Source: Salsipaludibacter sp963735045 (lineage in GTDB: Bacteria > Actinomycetota > Nitriliruptoria > Nitriliruptorales > Nitriliruptoraceae). Taken from it: a DNA stretch of 64,000 bases. The notes under the pieces were generated by a model. The model was not told where the DNA came from, did no database searches, and saw only the letters and a program-made list of their open reading frames with translations. Below are positions 50,849-59,513 of the stretch, one piece after another. The stretch's first letter is position 1; each line of letters opens with the position of its first letter. The DNA lies in the NCBI GenBank assembly GCA_963735045.1, contig CAVTIZ010000003.1:992001-1056000 (forward strand), written 5' to 3'. Made by a program: the position numbers and the translations under genes.

Positions 50849-52534
50849 ATGCGTGTCCTTCCTGACCGCACCTCGCCCACCGCCACCGCGCGCCGCCCAC
50901 GCCGCTGGCGGAGCGTCCTCGGGATCGTGGCGGTGGTGGTGGCCCTGGCGGCCACCGGTGCCGTCGCGGCCGGGGAGGTGGGCATCGTCCTGCGCAAGCC
51001 CGTGCCCGACCCGGTCGCCGACCTCGTCGACCTGGAGACCGCCACGATCCCCGAGCTCCAGGGGCTGCTGTCCAGTGGGGAGCTGACCTCCGTCGAGCTG
51101 ACCACCCTGTACCTCGAGAGGATCGCGGCCTACGACGAGGGCGGCCCCCACCTCAACTCGATCCTGTCACTGTCCCCCGACACCCTCGACGTGGCCCGGG
51201 GCCTCGACCGGGAGCGCCGCAGGTCCGGGCCCCGCGGTCCGTTGCACGGCATCCCGATCCTGCTCAAGGACATCATCGACACCGCCGACCTGCCCACCAC
51301 GGCCGGGTCGGTGGTGTTCGCGGGCTCGGTCCCGCCCGACGACGCCACCATCACGGCCCGACTGCGTGACGCCGGTGCGATCATCCTGGGCAAGACCACG
51401 CTCAGCGAGTACGCGAACTTCCTCACCTCGGGCATGCCCAACGGGTTCAGCTCGTGGGGTGGCCAGGGCCTCAACCCCTACGACCTCGACGCGGGCACCA
51501 GTGGCTCCAGCTCGGGCTCGGCCGTCGCCGCCGCCGCCGGCATGGCCGCCGCCACGGTTGGCACCGAGACCAGTGGCTCCATCCTGTCGCCGTCGCGGGC
51601 CAACTCGGTGGTGGGGCTCAAGCCGACCCTGGGCCTGGTCAGCCGGGACGGCATCGTGCCGATCGCCGAGAGCCAGGACACCGCCGGGCCGATGGTCCGC
51701 AGCGTCGCGGATGCCGCCATCATGCTGGGGGCCATGACCGGGGTGGATCCCAAGGATCCCCGCACGTCCGACAGCGCCGGCCACTTCCTCGACGACTACA
51801 CACCGTCGCTGGACGACACGGCGCTGGCCGGGGCACGCATCGGCTTCGATCCCAACTTCGACAACCTCAACGGTGACGAGCAGCCCATCATCGATGCGGC
51901 GCTGGCGCAGCTGGAGGCCGAGGGGGCCGAGGTCGTCGTCATCGCCGATGCCGACGAGATCGACCCGGACACGCCGCCCTCGGTGCTGTTCTACGAGTTC
52001 AAGCGCGACATGAACGCCTACCTGTCCACGCGGACGGGATCGCCCGTGGCCTCGCTCGAGGAGCTGATCGCCGTCAACGAGTCCCTGGGCATCGAGGCCA
52101 TCAAGTACGGCCAGACCCGCTTCACCGACGCCCAGGCGATCGACCTCGATGCCGAGGCCGCCACGTACGAGGCGAACCTGTCCGAGGGCAAGGCCGCGAC
52201 CCAGGGGGCCATCGACGACGTGCTCGCGGCCTACGACCTCGACGCGCTGGTGTTCCCCCAGAACTCACCGGCGGGTCTGACGGCCCGCGCCGGGTACCCG
52301 TCGCTGATCGTCCCGGCCGGCTACGAGTCCGGGGACGGCTACGCCCCGGTCGGGTTGACCTTCGTCGGCACGGCGTGGTCGGAGGCCACGCTGCTGGGGT
52401 TCGCCTACGACTACGAACAGGCAGCGCAGGTGTGGGAGCCGCCCTCGGTCATCAACCCGTCGGCCTTCCGGTGTCCCGGTCCGGTCGAGCAACGGGACCG
52501 CGCGATGCTCGTGCTCGGGGACTGCCCGTCCTGA
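50849..52534 (+). CDS. Secreted or anchored amidase (amidase-signature family)
   Basis: A 561-residue amidase-signature enzyme with an Arg-rich start and one hydrophobic helix at about residues 23-44, so it acts outside the membrane. The Ser-cisSer-Lys triad is visible: Lys in GIPILLKDIIDT, cis-Ser in GTSGSSSGSA, nucleophile Ser in TETSGSI. It resembles the large Gly/Asp-rich amidases of soil Actinobacteria; substrate unknown. Monocistronic; GCCCCCCC before the ATG gives no clear ribosome-binding site. Confidence 0.9.
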   Translation: MRVLPDRTSPTATARRPRRWRSVLGIVAVVVALAATGAVAAGEVGIVLRKPVPDPVADLVDLETATIPELQGLLSSGELTSVELTTLYLERIAAYDEGGPHLNSILSLSPDTLDVARGLDRERRRSGPRGPLHGIPILLKDIIDTADLPTTAGSVVFAGSVPPDDATITARLRDAGAIILGKTTLSEYANFLTSGMPNGFSSWGGQGLNPYDLDAGTSGSSSGSAVAAAAGMAAATVGTETSGSILSPSRANSVVGLKPTLGLVSRDGIVPIAESQDTAGPMVRSVADAAIMLGAMTGVDPKDPRTSDSAGHFLDDYTPSLDDTALAGARIGFDPNFDNLNGDEQPIIDAALAQLEAEGAEVVVIADADEIDPDTPPSVLFYEFKRDMNAYLSTRTGSPVASLEELIAVNESLGIEAIKYGQTRFTDAQAIDLDAEAATYEANLSEGKAATQGAIDDVLAAYDLDALVFPQNSPAGLTARAGYPSLIVPAGYESGDGYAPVGLTFVGTAWSEATLLGFAYDYEQAAQVWEPPSVINPSAFRCPGPVEQRDRAMLVLGDCPS

Positions 52535-52567
52535 CCGCCCCCGGCGGGTCTGGTCGACAACGGTCGG

Positions 52568-52816
52568 TCAGGCCCGCCGCTTGGCGCGGCGCGAGGCCAG
52601 CATCCAGCCGATCGCCATGCCGATGGCCAACAGGGCGAGCGACACGACCCACAGCGGGGCGGTGACCTCCACCACCAGCACCTGGAACGCGATCGACTCG
52701 TCGTTCTGGAAGATGAACACGAGTGCCAGCACCGCGAGCACGATGGCCAGCACCTGGCGAGGGGACACGCCGCTGGTCGTGACCCGGTCCGGGCGATCGG
52801 GTGACGGCGAACTCAT
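52568..52816 (-). CDS. LapA-domain membrane protein
   Basis: An 82-residue protein with two helices (about 21-39 and 48-70) and an Arg/Lys end, the LapA (DUF1049) layout with FIFQNDESIAFQVLVVEV between them. GGAGG stands 5 bases before the ATG at 52816. LapA-type proteins are linked to envelope or lipopolysaccharide regulation in Gram-negatives; here the role is unknown. Confidence 0.82.
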   Translation of the reverse strand: MSSPSPDRPDRVTTSGVSPRQVLAIVLAVLALVFIFQNDESIAFQVLVVEVTAPLWVVSLALLAIGMAIGWMLASRRAKRRA

Positions 52817-52850
52817 GGCGACCTCCGGGGGCACGTCGGCGACGCCACCG

Positions 52851-52856
52851 ACGCTA
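52851..52856 (-). promoter_or_regulatory. -10 element for the LapA-type gene
   Basis: TAGCGT on the minus strand, overlapping the stop codon of the HerA-like gene, 34 bases before the ATG at 52816. Confidence 0.35.
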
Positions 52857-54323
52857 GCCCTCGTCGCCGTGGGTGCCGGCGACCGGTGCCCGCTCGTCCG
52901 CTCGGGTGCGGCTGGCCCAGTCGGTCGGGATGTCGCTGCCCCCCTCGGGCGTCAGCCGGGTCCCGATGGTGGCCAGGACGGGCGGCTGGGCCACCCGTCC
53001 GGCCAGCAGCGCCTCGCCCAACCCGAAGGTGCCCGCCAGGTCGACCAGGCCCGCCGGGGCGAAACTGAACCGTTCGGCCAGGACGGCCCGGTCCAGCGCC
53101 GAGTTCACCCTCATCAGGATCAGGTTGTCGCACTGGCTCAGGACGTTGTCGGGCAGCTTGTCGGGACGCTGCGTGGACAGCAGCAGGTGGATGCCGTACT
53201 TGCGGCCCTCGCCGGCGATCTGGACGAACTGGTCCACGGCCAGCTGTTCCAGTGCGGTCGTGGGAGTGGCCGGGCACACGTCGTGGGCCTCGTCGACGAC
53301 CAGCAGCATCGGCCGCCGGTCCCGCCGGTGTTCCCACAGTTGGGCCAGCAGGGCCACGGTCACGGTGAGCCGCTCGCGCCGGGTGGCGAACGACGAGGTG
53401 TCGGCCACCAGGGCCCGCGGACGGTCCTGCCGCCACCGCTGGACGACGCCGCGCCCGTCGAGGCCGGCCCAGGTGGCCATGTCGGTGATGCCCAGGTTGG
53501 CCAGACGCAGTCGCAGTTCGTCGTCGACCGGCCCCCCGGCCTGCTCGAGGGCATTCGCGAACGCGGTCGCGGTCCGCCAGCCCCGCTCGGGGGCCGTCTC
53601 GATCAGGTTCATGAGCTCGCTGAACTCGTGGCGGTCCGCGATCGGGTGCAACTGCATGAGCGCGCCGATGCCGTCCCGGCCGAGTTCGGGGAGGTGGATG
53701 CCCAGCGCCTCCTGGTCCGGTCCGGGGTCGGGACGCAGCACCTGGACGCCGGAGGCGGCATCGGCGTAGTCCGCGGCGATGTCGGCGTCCAGGTCGTCCG
53801 CCGGACGGCCCAGGTGGACGTGGTCGCCGTTGGGGTCGATGACCAGCAACGGCAGGCTGGTGTGGAGGACCAGTCGTTCCAGCAGCACCCCGAGCGAATA
53901 GGTCTTGCCCGAGCCGGACTGCCCGCACAGGAAGGTGTGGCGGTTGAACCCCGAGGCAGCCAGCATCGCGGGGATGTCGTCGTGTCCACGGATGGTGCCG
54001 ACCTCGAGGGGGTCGCGCGGGCGGGCCAGGGCCGGGCGCACCTCGTCGGCCGTGGCCCGCGTGACCACGGCGTCGTCGAAGGGGAGGGAGTCCGCGGCCC
54101 GGTCGACGAGGTTGCCGCCGGCGGCGACGCGGCGTCCGCCCGGTTCGACCACGACGGTCTGCTCCAGGACCTGCCCCAGGCGCACGGCACCCCCGGGCAC
54201 GGCCAGCCGCACGTAGCCGCCCAGTGGCAGGGCGTCCCGGAGGGGACCGCGACAGCGGAAGGTGGTCCCGTCCAGCGACCAGCCCACCGTCCGGTCGCCA
54301 TCGCCCTGGTGGGGATCCGTCAT
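52854..54323 (-). CDS. HerA-like ATP-binding protein
   Basis: A 489-residue P-loop ATPase of the HerA/FtsK clade. Residues 1-100 form a beta-barrel-like (HAS) start; Walker A is GQSGSGKT (134-141), Walker B LLVVDEAHD, and a conserved STQRPDKLP with a final Arg block (RVNSALDRAVLAERF) act as sensor and arginine finger. HerA-type ATPases pump or unwind DNA in a hexamer. No NurA nuclease or SIR2 gene is beside it, unlike known HerA systems. Confidence 0.85.
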   Translation of the reverse strand: MTDPHQGDGDRTVGWSLDGTTFRCRGPLRDALPLGGYVRLAVPGGAVRLGQVLEQTVVVEPGGRRVAAGGNLVDRAADSLPFDDAVVTRATADEVRPALARPRDPLEVGTIRGHDDIPAMLAASGFNRHTFLCGQSGSGKTYSLGVLLERLVLHTSLPLLVIDPNGDHVHLGRPADDLDADIAADYADAASGVQVLRPDPGPDQEALGIHLPELGRDGIGALMQLHPIADRHEFSELMNLIETAPERGWRTATAFANALEQAGGPVDDELRLRLANLGITDMATWAGLDGRGVVQRWRQDRPRALVADTSSFATRRERLTVTVALLAQLWEHRRDRRPMLLVVDEAHDVCPATPTTALEQLAVDQFVQIAGEGRKYGIHLLLSTQRPDKLPDNVLSQCDNLILMRVNSALDRAVLAERFSFAPAGLVDLAGTFGLGEALLAGRVAQPPVLATIGTRLTPEGGSDIPTDWASRTRADERAPVAGTHGDEG

Positions 54324-54396
54324 CGTGGGTGCCGTTCGTGGTCGGGCGGGGTGCGCGGTCCGCGGGAGCCCCGCGGGTCCGGGATCACCTGCACGG

Positions 54397-54402
54397 AGGC
54401 TA
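54397..54402 (-). promoter_or_regulatory. -10 element for the HerA-like gene
   Basis: TAGCCT on the minus strand, 73 bases before the ATG at 54323. Confidence 0.4.
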
Positions 54403-54519
54403 GTCCCGACGTCAGCGGTGGTTGCCCTGGAGGGTCCGGGGACCGCATACTGCGATCCGGCGGCGGGCCCGGCCCGTTCCCACGACCCCGACGGCACGAC
54501 GACCCAGAGGTGGCCCGGC

Positions 54520-55104
54520 ATGACCGACCCAACGATCCCCGACGACGACGCGGTCACGGCAGACACCCTCGTGGTGCCGGGGAAGTTGTTCTGGCAGGTG
54601 CCATTGCTGCTGGGTGTCCTGCACCTGCTGATGGGTGTGGCGTTGCTGGTGTGGCCCTCCGCCACGGTGACGGTGGTGGCGGTGCTGCTTGGCCTCGAAC
54701 TGGTCTTCGGTGGCGTCCTGCGTCTGGTGCAGGCGTTGGCCTCCAACGGCGAGGCCCGCGTGGTCCGGGCGGTCGTCGGACTCCTGGGTGTGCTCGCCGG
54801 CCTGCTGGTCGTCAGCGATCCCCTGCGGTCCGTGGGGGCGATCGTGCTGGTCGTGGGTGGCTTCTGGGTGTTGTGGGGTCTGGCCGAGGTCTTCGTGGCG
54901 ATGACACCGTCGGCGCGCGACCACCGCGGACCGCTGGCCGTCGAGGGACTCGTCGCGCTGATCGGGGGCGGCGTGCTGCTGGCCTGGCCCGGGCCCACCG
55001 TGCGTGTGCTCACGGTGTTCGTCGGACTGTTGCTGCTGGTCGCCGGTGCACTGGCCACCTGGGCCGGGTGGCGGCTGCGTGGCGCGGTCGCGTCGGGTGC
55101 CTGA
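54520..55104 (+). CDS. HdeD/DUF308 family membrane protein
   Basis: A 194-residue protein with six hydrophobic helices in three pairs, each pair holding a similar GLLVL-LWP pattern (LMGVALLVWPSATV; GGGVLLAWPGPTV), as in HdeD/DUF308 proteins. Function in Actinobacteria unknown; E. coli HdeD is tied to acid resistance. AGAGG precedes the ATG. Divergent from the HerA-like gene. Confidence 0.8.
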   Translation: MTDPTIPDDDAVTADTLVVPGKLFWQVPLLLGVLHLLMGVALLVWPSATVTVVAVLLGLELVFGGVLRLVQALASNGEARVVRAVVGLLGVLAGLLVVSDPLRSVGAIVLVVGGFWVLWGLAEVFVAMTPSARDHRGPLAVEGLVALIGGGVLLAWPGPTVRVLTVFVGLLLLVAGALATWAGWRLRGAVASGA

Positions 55105-55115
55105 CCGGCGCGGTG

Positions 55116-55150
55116 AACCGGCCGGGCTCGTGGGACCGCGCCGGCCGGTT
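55116..55150. terminator. 10-bp inverted repeat between converging genes
   Basis: AACCGGCCGG (55116-55125) and CCGGCCGGTT (55141-55150) are perfect reverse complements over a 15-base loop, between the HdeD-type gene and prfC. Confidence 0.5.
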
Positions 55151-55155
55151 GGGCG

Positions 55156-56763
55156 TCAGCTGGTGGCGATCTTGTCCAGGGTCAGGTCGGGATGGTCGCG
55201 GATGATCCGCTCGACCTGCCAGCGATCGCGGAACAGCGCGATCGGCATGCCCGACGCTCGTCGGTAGACCTCGACGTCGCGCATGCGCCGAAGGACGTCG
55301 ACGTCGTCGTCGACGGTTCTCCTGGCCTCGTTCCAGGCCGTCTGCTCGACCCGGATCGGTGACCCGAACTCGTGCTCCATGCGCCAGGCCGCGACCTCGA
55401 ACTGCAACCGTCCGACGGCGGCCAGCACGGGGGCCTGGTCCCCGAGGTCGGGGTGGCGGAGGACCTGGATGACGCCCTCCTGGTCCAGCTGCTCGAGCCC
55501 GGTCCGAAACTGCTTGACCCGCGAGCGGTCGCCGGGCGTGGCCACCTGGAAGTGCTCCGGGGTGAACACCGGCATGGGCGGGTAGGCCACCTCCTGGCCG
55601 TCGAACAGGGTGTCGCCGATGCGCAGGTCACTGGCGTTGACCAGTCCGACCACGTCACCGGGGAAGGCCTCGTCCACGGTGACGCGCTCCTGGCCGAAGA
55701 CCTGGTGGGCGTACTTGGCGGCCAGGGTGCGGCCGGTCCGCGTGCAGGTGAGCTGGGCGTCGCGTTCGAACAGCCCCGAGCAGATCCGCACGAACGCGAT
55801 CCGGTCGCGGTGGCGGGGGTCCATGTTGGCCTGGACCTTGAAGACGAAGCCGGAGAAGGCGGCGTCCAGGTCGCGGACGTCGCCGTCGACGTCGGTGCGT
55901 GGCAGCGGTGGGGGAGCCATCGTGGCGATGGCGTCCAGCAGCGGCTCGACCCCGAAGTTGTTGAGCGCCGACCCGAAGAACACCGGGGTGGTCCGTCCGG
56001 CGAGGAAGGACTCCTCGTCGTGGGACAGTCCGAGCTCGTCGAGCAGTGCGAGGTCGTCGTCGATGCCGGGACCCGTGTCGACGTCGCCGGGGTCCCACGA
56101 GGTGGTCGTCGCGTCCTGGCGCTGGGTGTTGGCGACGTCCGGGTCGTAGCGGTGGAACAGCATGTCGCGGCGATCCACCACGCCACGGAACACCCCGTCG
56201 GCGGTGCGGACCGGCCAGGTCACCGGCGTCGCCACCAGGCCCAGCTGCTCCTCGATGTCGTCGAGGAGTTCCAGCGGACCCAGCGACGGGCGGTCGAGTT
56301 TGTTCACGAACGTGATCAGCGGGGTGCCCCGGCGGGCACACACCTCGAACAGCTTGCGGGTCTGGGGCTCCACGCCCGCGGCGGCGTCCAGGACCATGAT
56401 GGCCGCGTCGACCCCCGACAGCACGCGGTAGGTGTCCTCGGAGAAGTCGCGGTGACCGGGGGTGTCGAGCAGGTTGTAGGCCAGGTCGGCGCCGCTGGCC
56501 TCGTCGTGGTGGTCGAAGCGCAGCACGGTCGTCGAGATCGAGATGCCGCGGTCCTGCTCCATCTTCATCCAGTCCGACCGGGCCGTGCGATCGACCTTGC
56601 GGGACTTGACCGCACCGGCCTCGGCGATGGCGCCCGCGTAGAGCAGGAACTTCTCGGTCAGGGTGGTCTTGCCCGCGTCCGGGTGGGAGATGATCGCGAA
56701 CGTGCGGCGTCGCTGGGCCTCGCGACGCACGCGGGCCCGGGAGGCGGTGGCGGCGTCGGACAT
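55156..56763 (-). CDS. prfC: Peptide chain release factor 3
   Basis: A 535-residue translational GTPase. G1 is SHPDAGKTT (26-34), G3 DTPGHRDFSED, G4 NKLDRPS; WDPGDVDTGP-type and the RF3 C-terminal block (VGRLQFEVAAWRMEHEFG) follow. It removes RF1 or RF2 from the ribosome after termination. Length is normal. Monocistronic, divergent from the hemolysin III gene. Confidence 0.94.
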   Translation of the reverse strand: MSDAATASRARVRREAQRRRTFAIISHPDAGKTTLTEKFLLYAGAIAEAGAVKSRKVDRTARSDWMKMEQDRGISISTTVLRFDHHDEASGADLAYNLLDTPGHRDFSEDTYRVLSGVDAAIMVLDAAAGVEPQTRKLFEVCARRGTPLITFVNKLDRPSLGPLELLDDIEEQLGLVATPVTWPVRTADGVFRGVVDRRDMLFHRYDPDVANTQRQDATTTSWDPGDVDTGPGIDDDLALLDELGLSHDEESFLAGRTTPVFFGSALNNFGVEPLLDAIATMAPPPLPRTDVDGDVRDLDAAFSGFVFKVQANMDPRHRDRIAFVRICSGLFERDAQLTCTRTGRTLAAKYAHQVFGQERVTVDEAFPGDVVGLVNASDLRIGDTLFDGQEVAYPPMPVFTPEHFQVATPGDRSRVKQFRTGLEQLDQEGVIQVLRHPDLGDQAPVLAAVGRLQFEVAAWRMEHEFGSPIRVEQTAWNEARRTVDDDVDVLRRMRDVEVYRRASGMPIALFRDRWQVERIIRDHPDLTLDKIATS

Positions 56764-56855
56764 GGCGGGACCTCGGGAGGGACGGAACGAGCGGGGGTGC
56801 GAGATGGCGCCGTGGTGGCGTGCAGGCGATCGGACGCCGGCCGGGCGGCCCTCCG

Positions 56856-56865
56856 AGGCTACCGT
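56856..56865. promoter_or_regulatory. Overlapping divergent -10 elements for prfC and the hemolysin III gene
   Basis: AGGCTACCGT: read plus, TACCGT (56860-56865) lies 9 bases before the ATG at 56875; read minus, TAGCCT (56861-56856) lies 92 bases before the prfC start. The two hexamers share two bases, so the promoters probably exclude each other. Confidence 0.45.
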
Positions 56866-56874
56866 CGCCGATCC

Positions 56875-57546
56875 ATGGTCGAACTCTCCTCCAACGCCGA
56901 GCGCGCCCTGGTCGCGGATCGTCCCCGGCTGCGCGGGCTGACCCATGCCGTCGGGGTGGTCGTGGCCGTCCCCGCCGCCGTCCGGGCCATCGCGCTGGCC
57001 GAACCGGGCACCGTCCGGCTCGCCGTCGCGCTGTACACCCTCGGTGCGGTCGTGATGCTGGGCCTGTCGGCCGGGATGCACTGGCGCGCGCGTGGCCCCG
57101 TCGCCACGGAGGTGTGGGTCCGGCTGGACCACAGCGGGATCTACGTCATGATCGCGGCCGCCACGATCGCCGTCGCCCTGCTCGGCCTGCCCCCGTCGTG
57201 GTCCGACGTGATCGTCCCGCTGGCGGTCGTGCTGGCACTGGTCGGGATCGGGGTCGAGTGGTGGCCCCGGCGAACGCCCCGAGGATTCGCCCACGGGATG
57301 TTCCTGACGGGTGGGTGGGCCATGATGGTCGGGGTGGTTGAGTTGTGGCGGACGTCCGGTCCGGCGGCGGTGGGCTGGTTGGTGGCCGGCGGGGTCGCCT
57401 ACACCGTCGGCGCCGTGATCGTGGCTCGTCGTCGCCCCGACCCGTGGCCGTCCGTGTTCGGCTACCACGAGGTGTGGCACGTCCTGGTGCTGGTGGCGGT
57501 CGCCTGCCACTGGCACCTGGTGGTCGACGTCCTGGCGCCGTCCTGA
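56875..57546 (+). CDS. Hemolysin III/YqfA family membrane protein
   Basis: A 223-residue seven-helix protein of the hemolysin III (progestin/AdipoQ receptor-like, PAQR) family. Conserved residues: RLRGLTHAVGVV at the start, HWRARGPVATEVWVRLDHSGIYVMIAA in the middle, and FGYHEVWHVLVLVAVACHWH at the end, whose His residues may bind zinc. Function in bacteria unclear. The close -10 suggests a leaderless mRNA. Confidence 0.88.
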   Translation: MVELSSNAERALVADRPRLRGLTHAVGVVVAVPAAVRAIALAEPGTVRLAVALYTLGAVVMLGLSAGMHWRARGPVATEVWVRLDHSGIYVMIAAATIAVALLGLPPSWSDVIVPLAVVLALVGIGVEWWPRRTPRGFAHGMFLTGGWAMMVGVVELWRTSGPAAVGWLVAGGVAYTVGAVIVARRRPDPWPSVFGYHEVWHVLVLVAVACHWHLVVDVLAPS

Positions 57547-57623
57547 CCGTGTGACCCGCCCGCACCCTGCCCCGACGTTTCTCCACCGAACACCCGACCC
57601 CCGTCCTGCCCCGAGGAGCCGCC

Positions 57624-58148
57624 ATGGCCGCTGATCCCGACGCCCGCATCATCACCGTCAACGGACACACCCCGGTGGTCCACGACGACGCCTGGGTGGC
57701 CCCGGGGGCCGTCGTTGCCGGCAACGTGACCCTGGCGGCCGGTGCGTCGGTGTGGTTCGGGTGCGTGCTCCGGGCCGAGGTCGGGCCGATCGTCGTCGGT
57801 CGCGACACCAACCTGCAGGACCTGACCGTGGTGCACGCCGACCCGGACCATCCCGTCACCCTCGGGGACCGGGTCACGATCGGCCACCGGGTGGTCGTCC
57901 ACGGGTGCCGGGTGGACGACGACGCGCTGGTCGGGATGGGTGCCGCGATCCTCAACGGGGCCCACGTCGGGGCACGGGCGGTGGTGGGCGCCCAGGCCCT
58001 GGTGACGGAGAACTCGGTCGTGGCCCCGGACGTGGTCGTCGTCGGGTCCCCCGCCAGGCCGCGCGACCTCACCCTGCCCGACACCCCGCGGGTCAACGTC
58101 GCGGCCTACGTGCGGCTGTCGTCGTGGTACCGGGACGCGTTGGCGTGA
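57624..58148 (+). CDS. Gamma-class carbonic anhydrase-like protein
   Basis: A 174-residue left-handed beta-helix protein. His71, His88 and His93 (VVHAD, GHRVVVHGC) match the zinc/iron ligands of gamma carbonic anhydrases; the hexapeptide repeats (VAPGAVVAGNVTLAAGASVWFG) are clear. It may hydrate CO2, or may be a ferripyochelin-binding-type homologue with other activity. With a CO dehydrogenase in the same window, handling of CO2 is a plausible but unproven link. GAGG lies before the ATG. Confidence 0.88.
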   Translation: MAADPDARIITVNGHTPVVHDDAWVAPGAVVAGNVTLAAGASVWFGCVLRAEVGPIVVGRDTNLQDLTVVHADPDHPVTLGDRVTIGHRVVVHGCRVDDDALVGMGAAILNGAHVGARAVVGAQALVTENSVVAPDVVVVGSPARPRDLTLPDTPRVNVAAYVRLSSWYRDALA

Positions 58149-58172
58149 CGCCCTCGGGCCGGGCGGACGGGG

Positions 58173-59282
58173 TCAGCAGGCCTCGGCCAGTGCCGGATGG
58201 GGGTTGACGCTCTCGCCCTGGTACCAGGCCTCGAAGTGCAGGTGCGGCGAGGTCAGGGCGGCGTTGCCGGTGGTCCCGACGGTGCCGATGACGTCGCCGG
58301 CCGACACGCGTCCGGTCGGACCCAGCGTGTCCAGGTGCACGCCCCAGTAGCGATAGCCGTCGTCACCGAACAGGTGGACCTGCTTGCCGCCGCGGGTGCC
58401 CCGCACGTGCTCGACCCGCCCGCTGACGGGTGCCAGCACGTCGGTGCCACGTGCCGCGAACATGTCCAGGCCCTCGTGGTAGCGATCGCCGCCCTTGGCG
58501 AGGCCGAAGTCGTTGACGAACGAGGCGCCACCGGCCACCGGGCACACGAAGCCGCCGCCACTGGCGGCGCGTCCGGGAATGGCCAGGCGCTGGCCCACGT
58601 AGATCCGGCTGGGGTCGTCGAGGTCGTTGGCGTCCACGACGTCCTGCCACGACACGCCGTTGGCCACCGCGATGTCCTGCACGGTGTCCCCGAGTGCCAC
58701 CTCGTGGCTGCCGTCAGAGGTGCCGGGGGTGCCCGATCCGGGCGGGGGTGCCGCGTGCGAGCGCACGCGCGCCCCGACGAGCAGACGCAGTTCGTGGGTG
58801 TAGCCGTTGGCCACCAGGAACTGCTCCTGGGTCACGCCCAGCCGTCGGGAGATCGAGATGAGGCTGTCGTCGGCACGCACGGTGGTCTCGCGCACCTCGC
58901 CGTCCGAGGCGCTGGCGTCACGCTGCGGGGTCGAGTCGGCCTCGGGGGCCGGGTCCGCGGTGGCCTCGGACGTCGTGGCCGGCGTGTCACGGGTCGGGGA
59001 CCGCCCGTCCGGAATGGCGACCTCGTCGCCGACGTAGATCAGGTTCGGGTCGTCGATGTCGGGGTTGGCCGCGATCAGGGCGTCCACGGTGGTGTCGTGG
59101 GCCCGGGCGATGGAGTACAGCGTGTCGCCGTAGTCCACGGTCCAGTCGGCCGAGGCCGCGCCGATGGCCACGACCGCTCCGGCACACAGGAGGGCGGCCC
59201 GCGTGGTGGGGGAGGCGTCGTCGAGGCGACGACGGACGTGCCCGGGGGCTCGTCGCGAGGGCGGGGACACACGGCGGCGCAC
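58173..59282 (-). CDS. LysM and M23 peptidase protein
   Basis: A 369-residue secreted endopeptidase. A signal helix at about residues 26-46 is followed by three LysM-like units (YGDTLYSIARAHDTTVDALIA; ADDSLISISRRLGVTQEQFLVAN; LGDTVQDIAVANGVSWQDVVDAN) and an M23 domain with RYHEGLDMFA and PHLHFEAW as zinc motifs. It cleaves peptidoglycan crosslinks outside the cell. GTG start at 59282 with AAGGAG 5 bases ahead. Confidence 0.92.
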   Translation of the reverse strand: MRRRVSPPSRRAPGHVRRRLDDASPTTRAALLCAGAVVAIGAASADWTVDYGDTLYSIARAHDTTVDALIAANPDIDDPNLIYVGDEVAIPDGRSPTRDTPATTSEATADPAPEADSTPQRDASASDGEVRETTVRADDSLISISRRLGVTQEQFLVANGYTHELRLLVGARVRSHAAPPPGSGTPGTSDGSHEVALGDTVQDIAVANGVSWQDVVDANDLDDPSRIYVGQRLAIPGRAASGGGFVCPVAGGASFVNDFGLAKGGDRYHEGLDMFAARGTDVLAPVSGRVEHVRGTRGGKQVHLFGDDGYRYWGVHLDTLGPTGRVSAGDVIGTVGTTGNAALTSPHLHFEAWYQGESVNPHPALAEAC

Positions 59283-59310
59283 AGGTGCTCCTTGGGGACG
59301 GATGCGGCAC

Positions 59311-59339
59311 ACACTAACCATCACCATCCACGTGCGCAA
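59311..59339 (-). promoter_or_regulatory. Promoter of the LysM/M23 gene
   Basis: On the minus strand TTGCGC (59334-59339), a 17-base spacer and TAGTGT (59311-59316); the transcript would start about 20 bases before the AAGGAG site. This is the best two-box promoter in the window. The surrounding 59320-59400 is the most A/T-rich stretch. Confidence 0.55.
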
Positions 59340-59469
59340 CAGAAACCTCAACAAGCACATCATGAACTTCACACGCTCTACCGTGTTCCTGCGACATTCG
59401 CGTCCGTCCACACGGGGCGCGGGTCGAGCGAGCAGGAGCACTCGGGTCGGTGGTGGCCGGACGACTTTG

Positions 59470-59475
59470 TACGCT
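59470..59475 (+). promoter_or_regulatory. -10 element for the SNF2 gene
   Basis: TACGCT, 38 bases before the GTG at 59514. Confidence 0.45.
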
Positions 59476-59513
59476 GGGAGGTCGGGAAAGTCGGCGACGC
59501 GAGGACGGCACAC

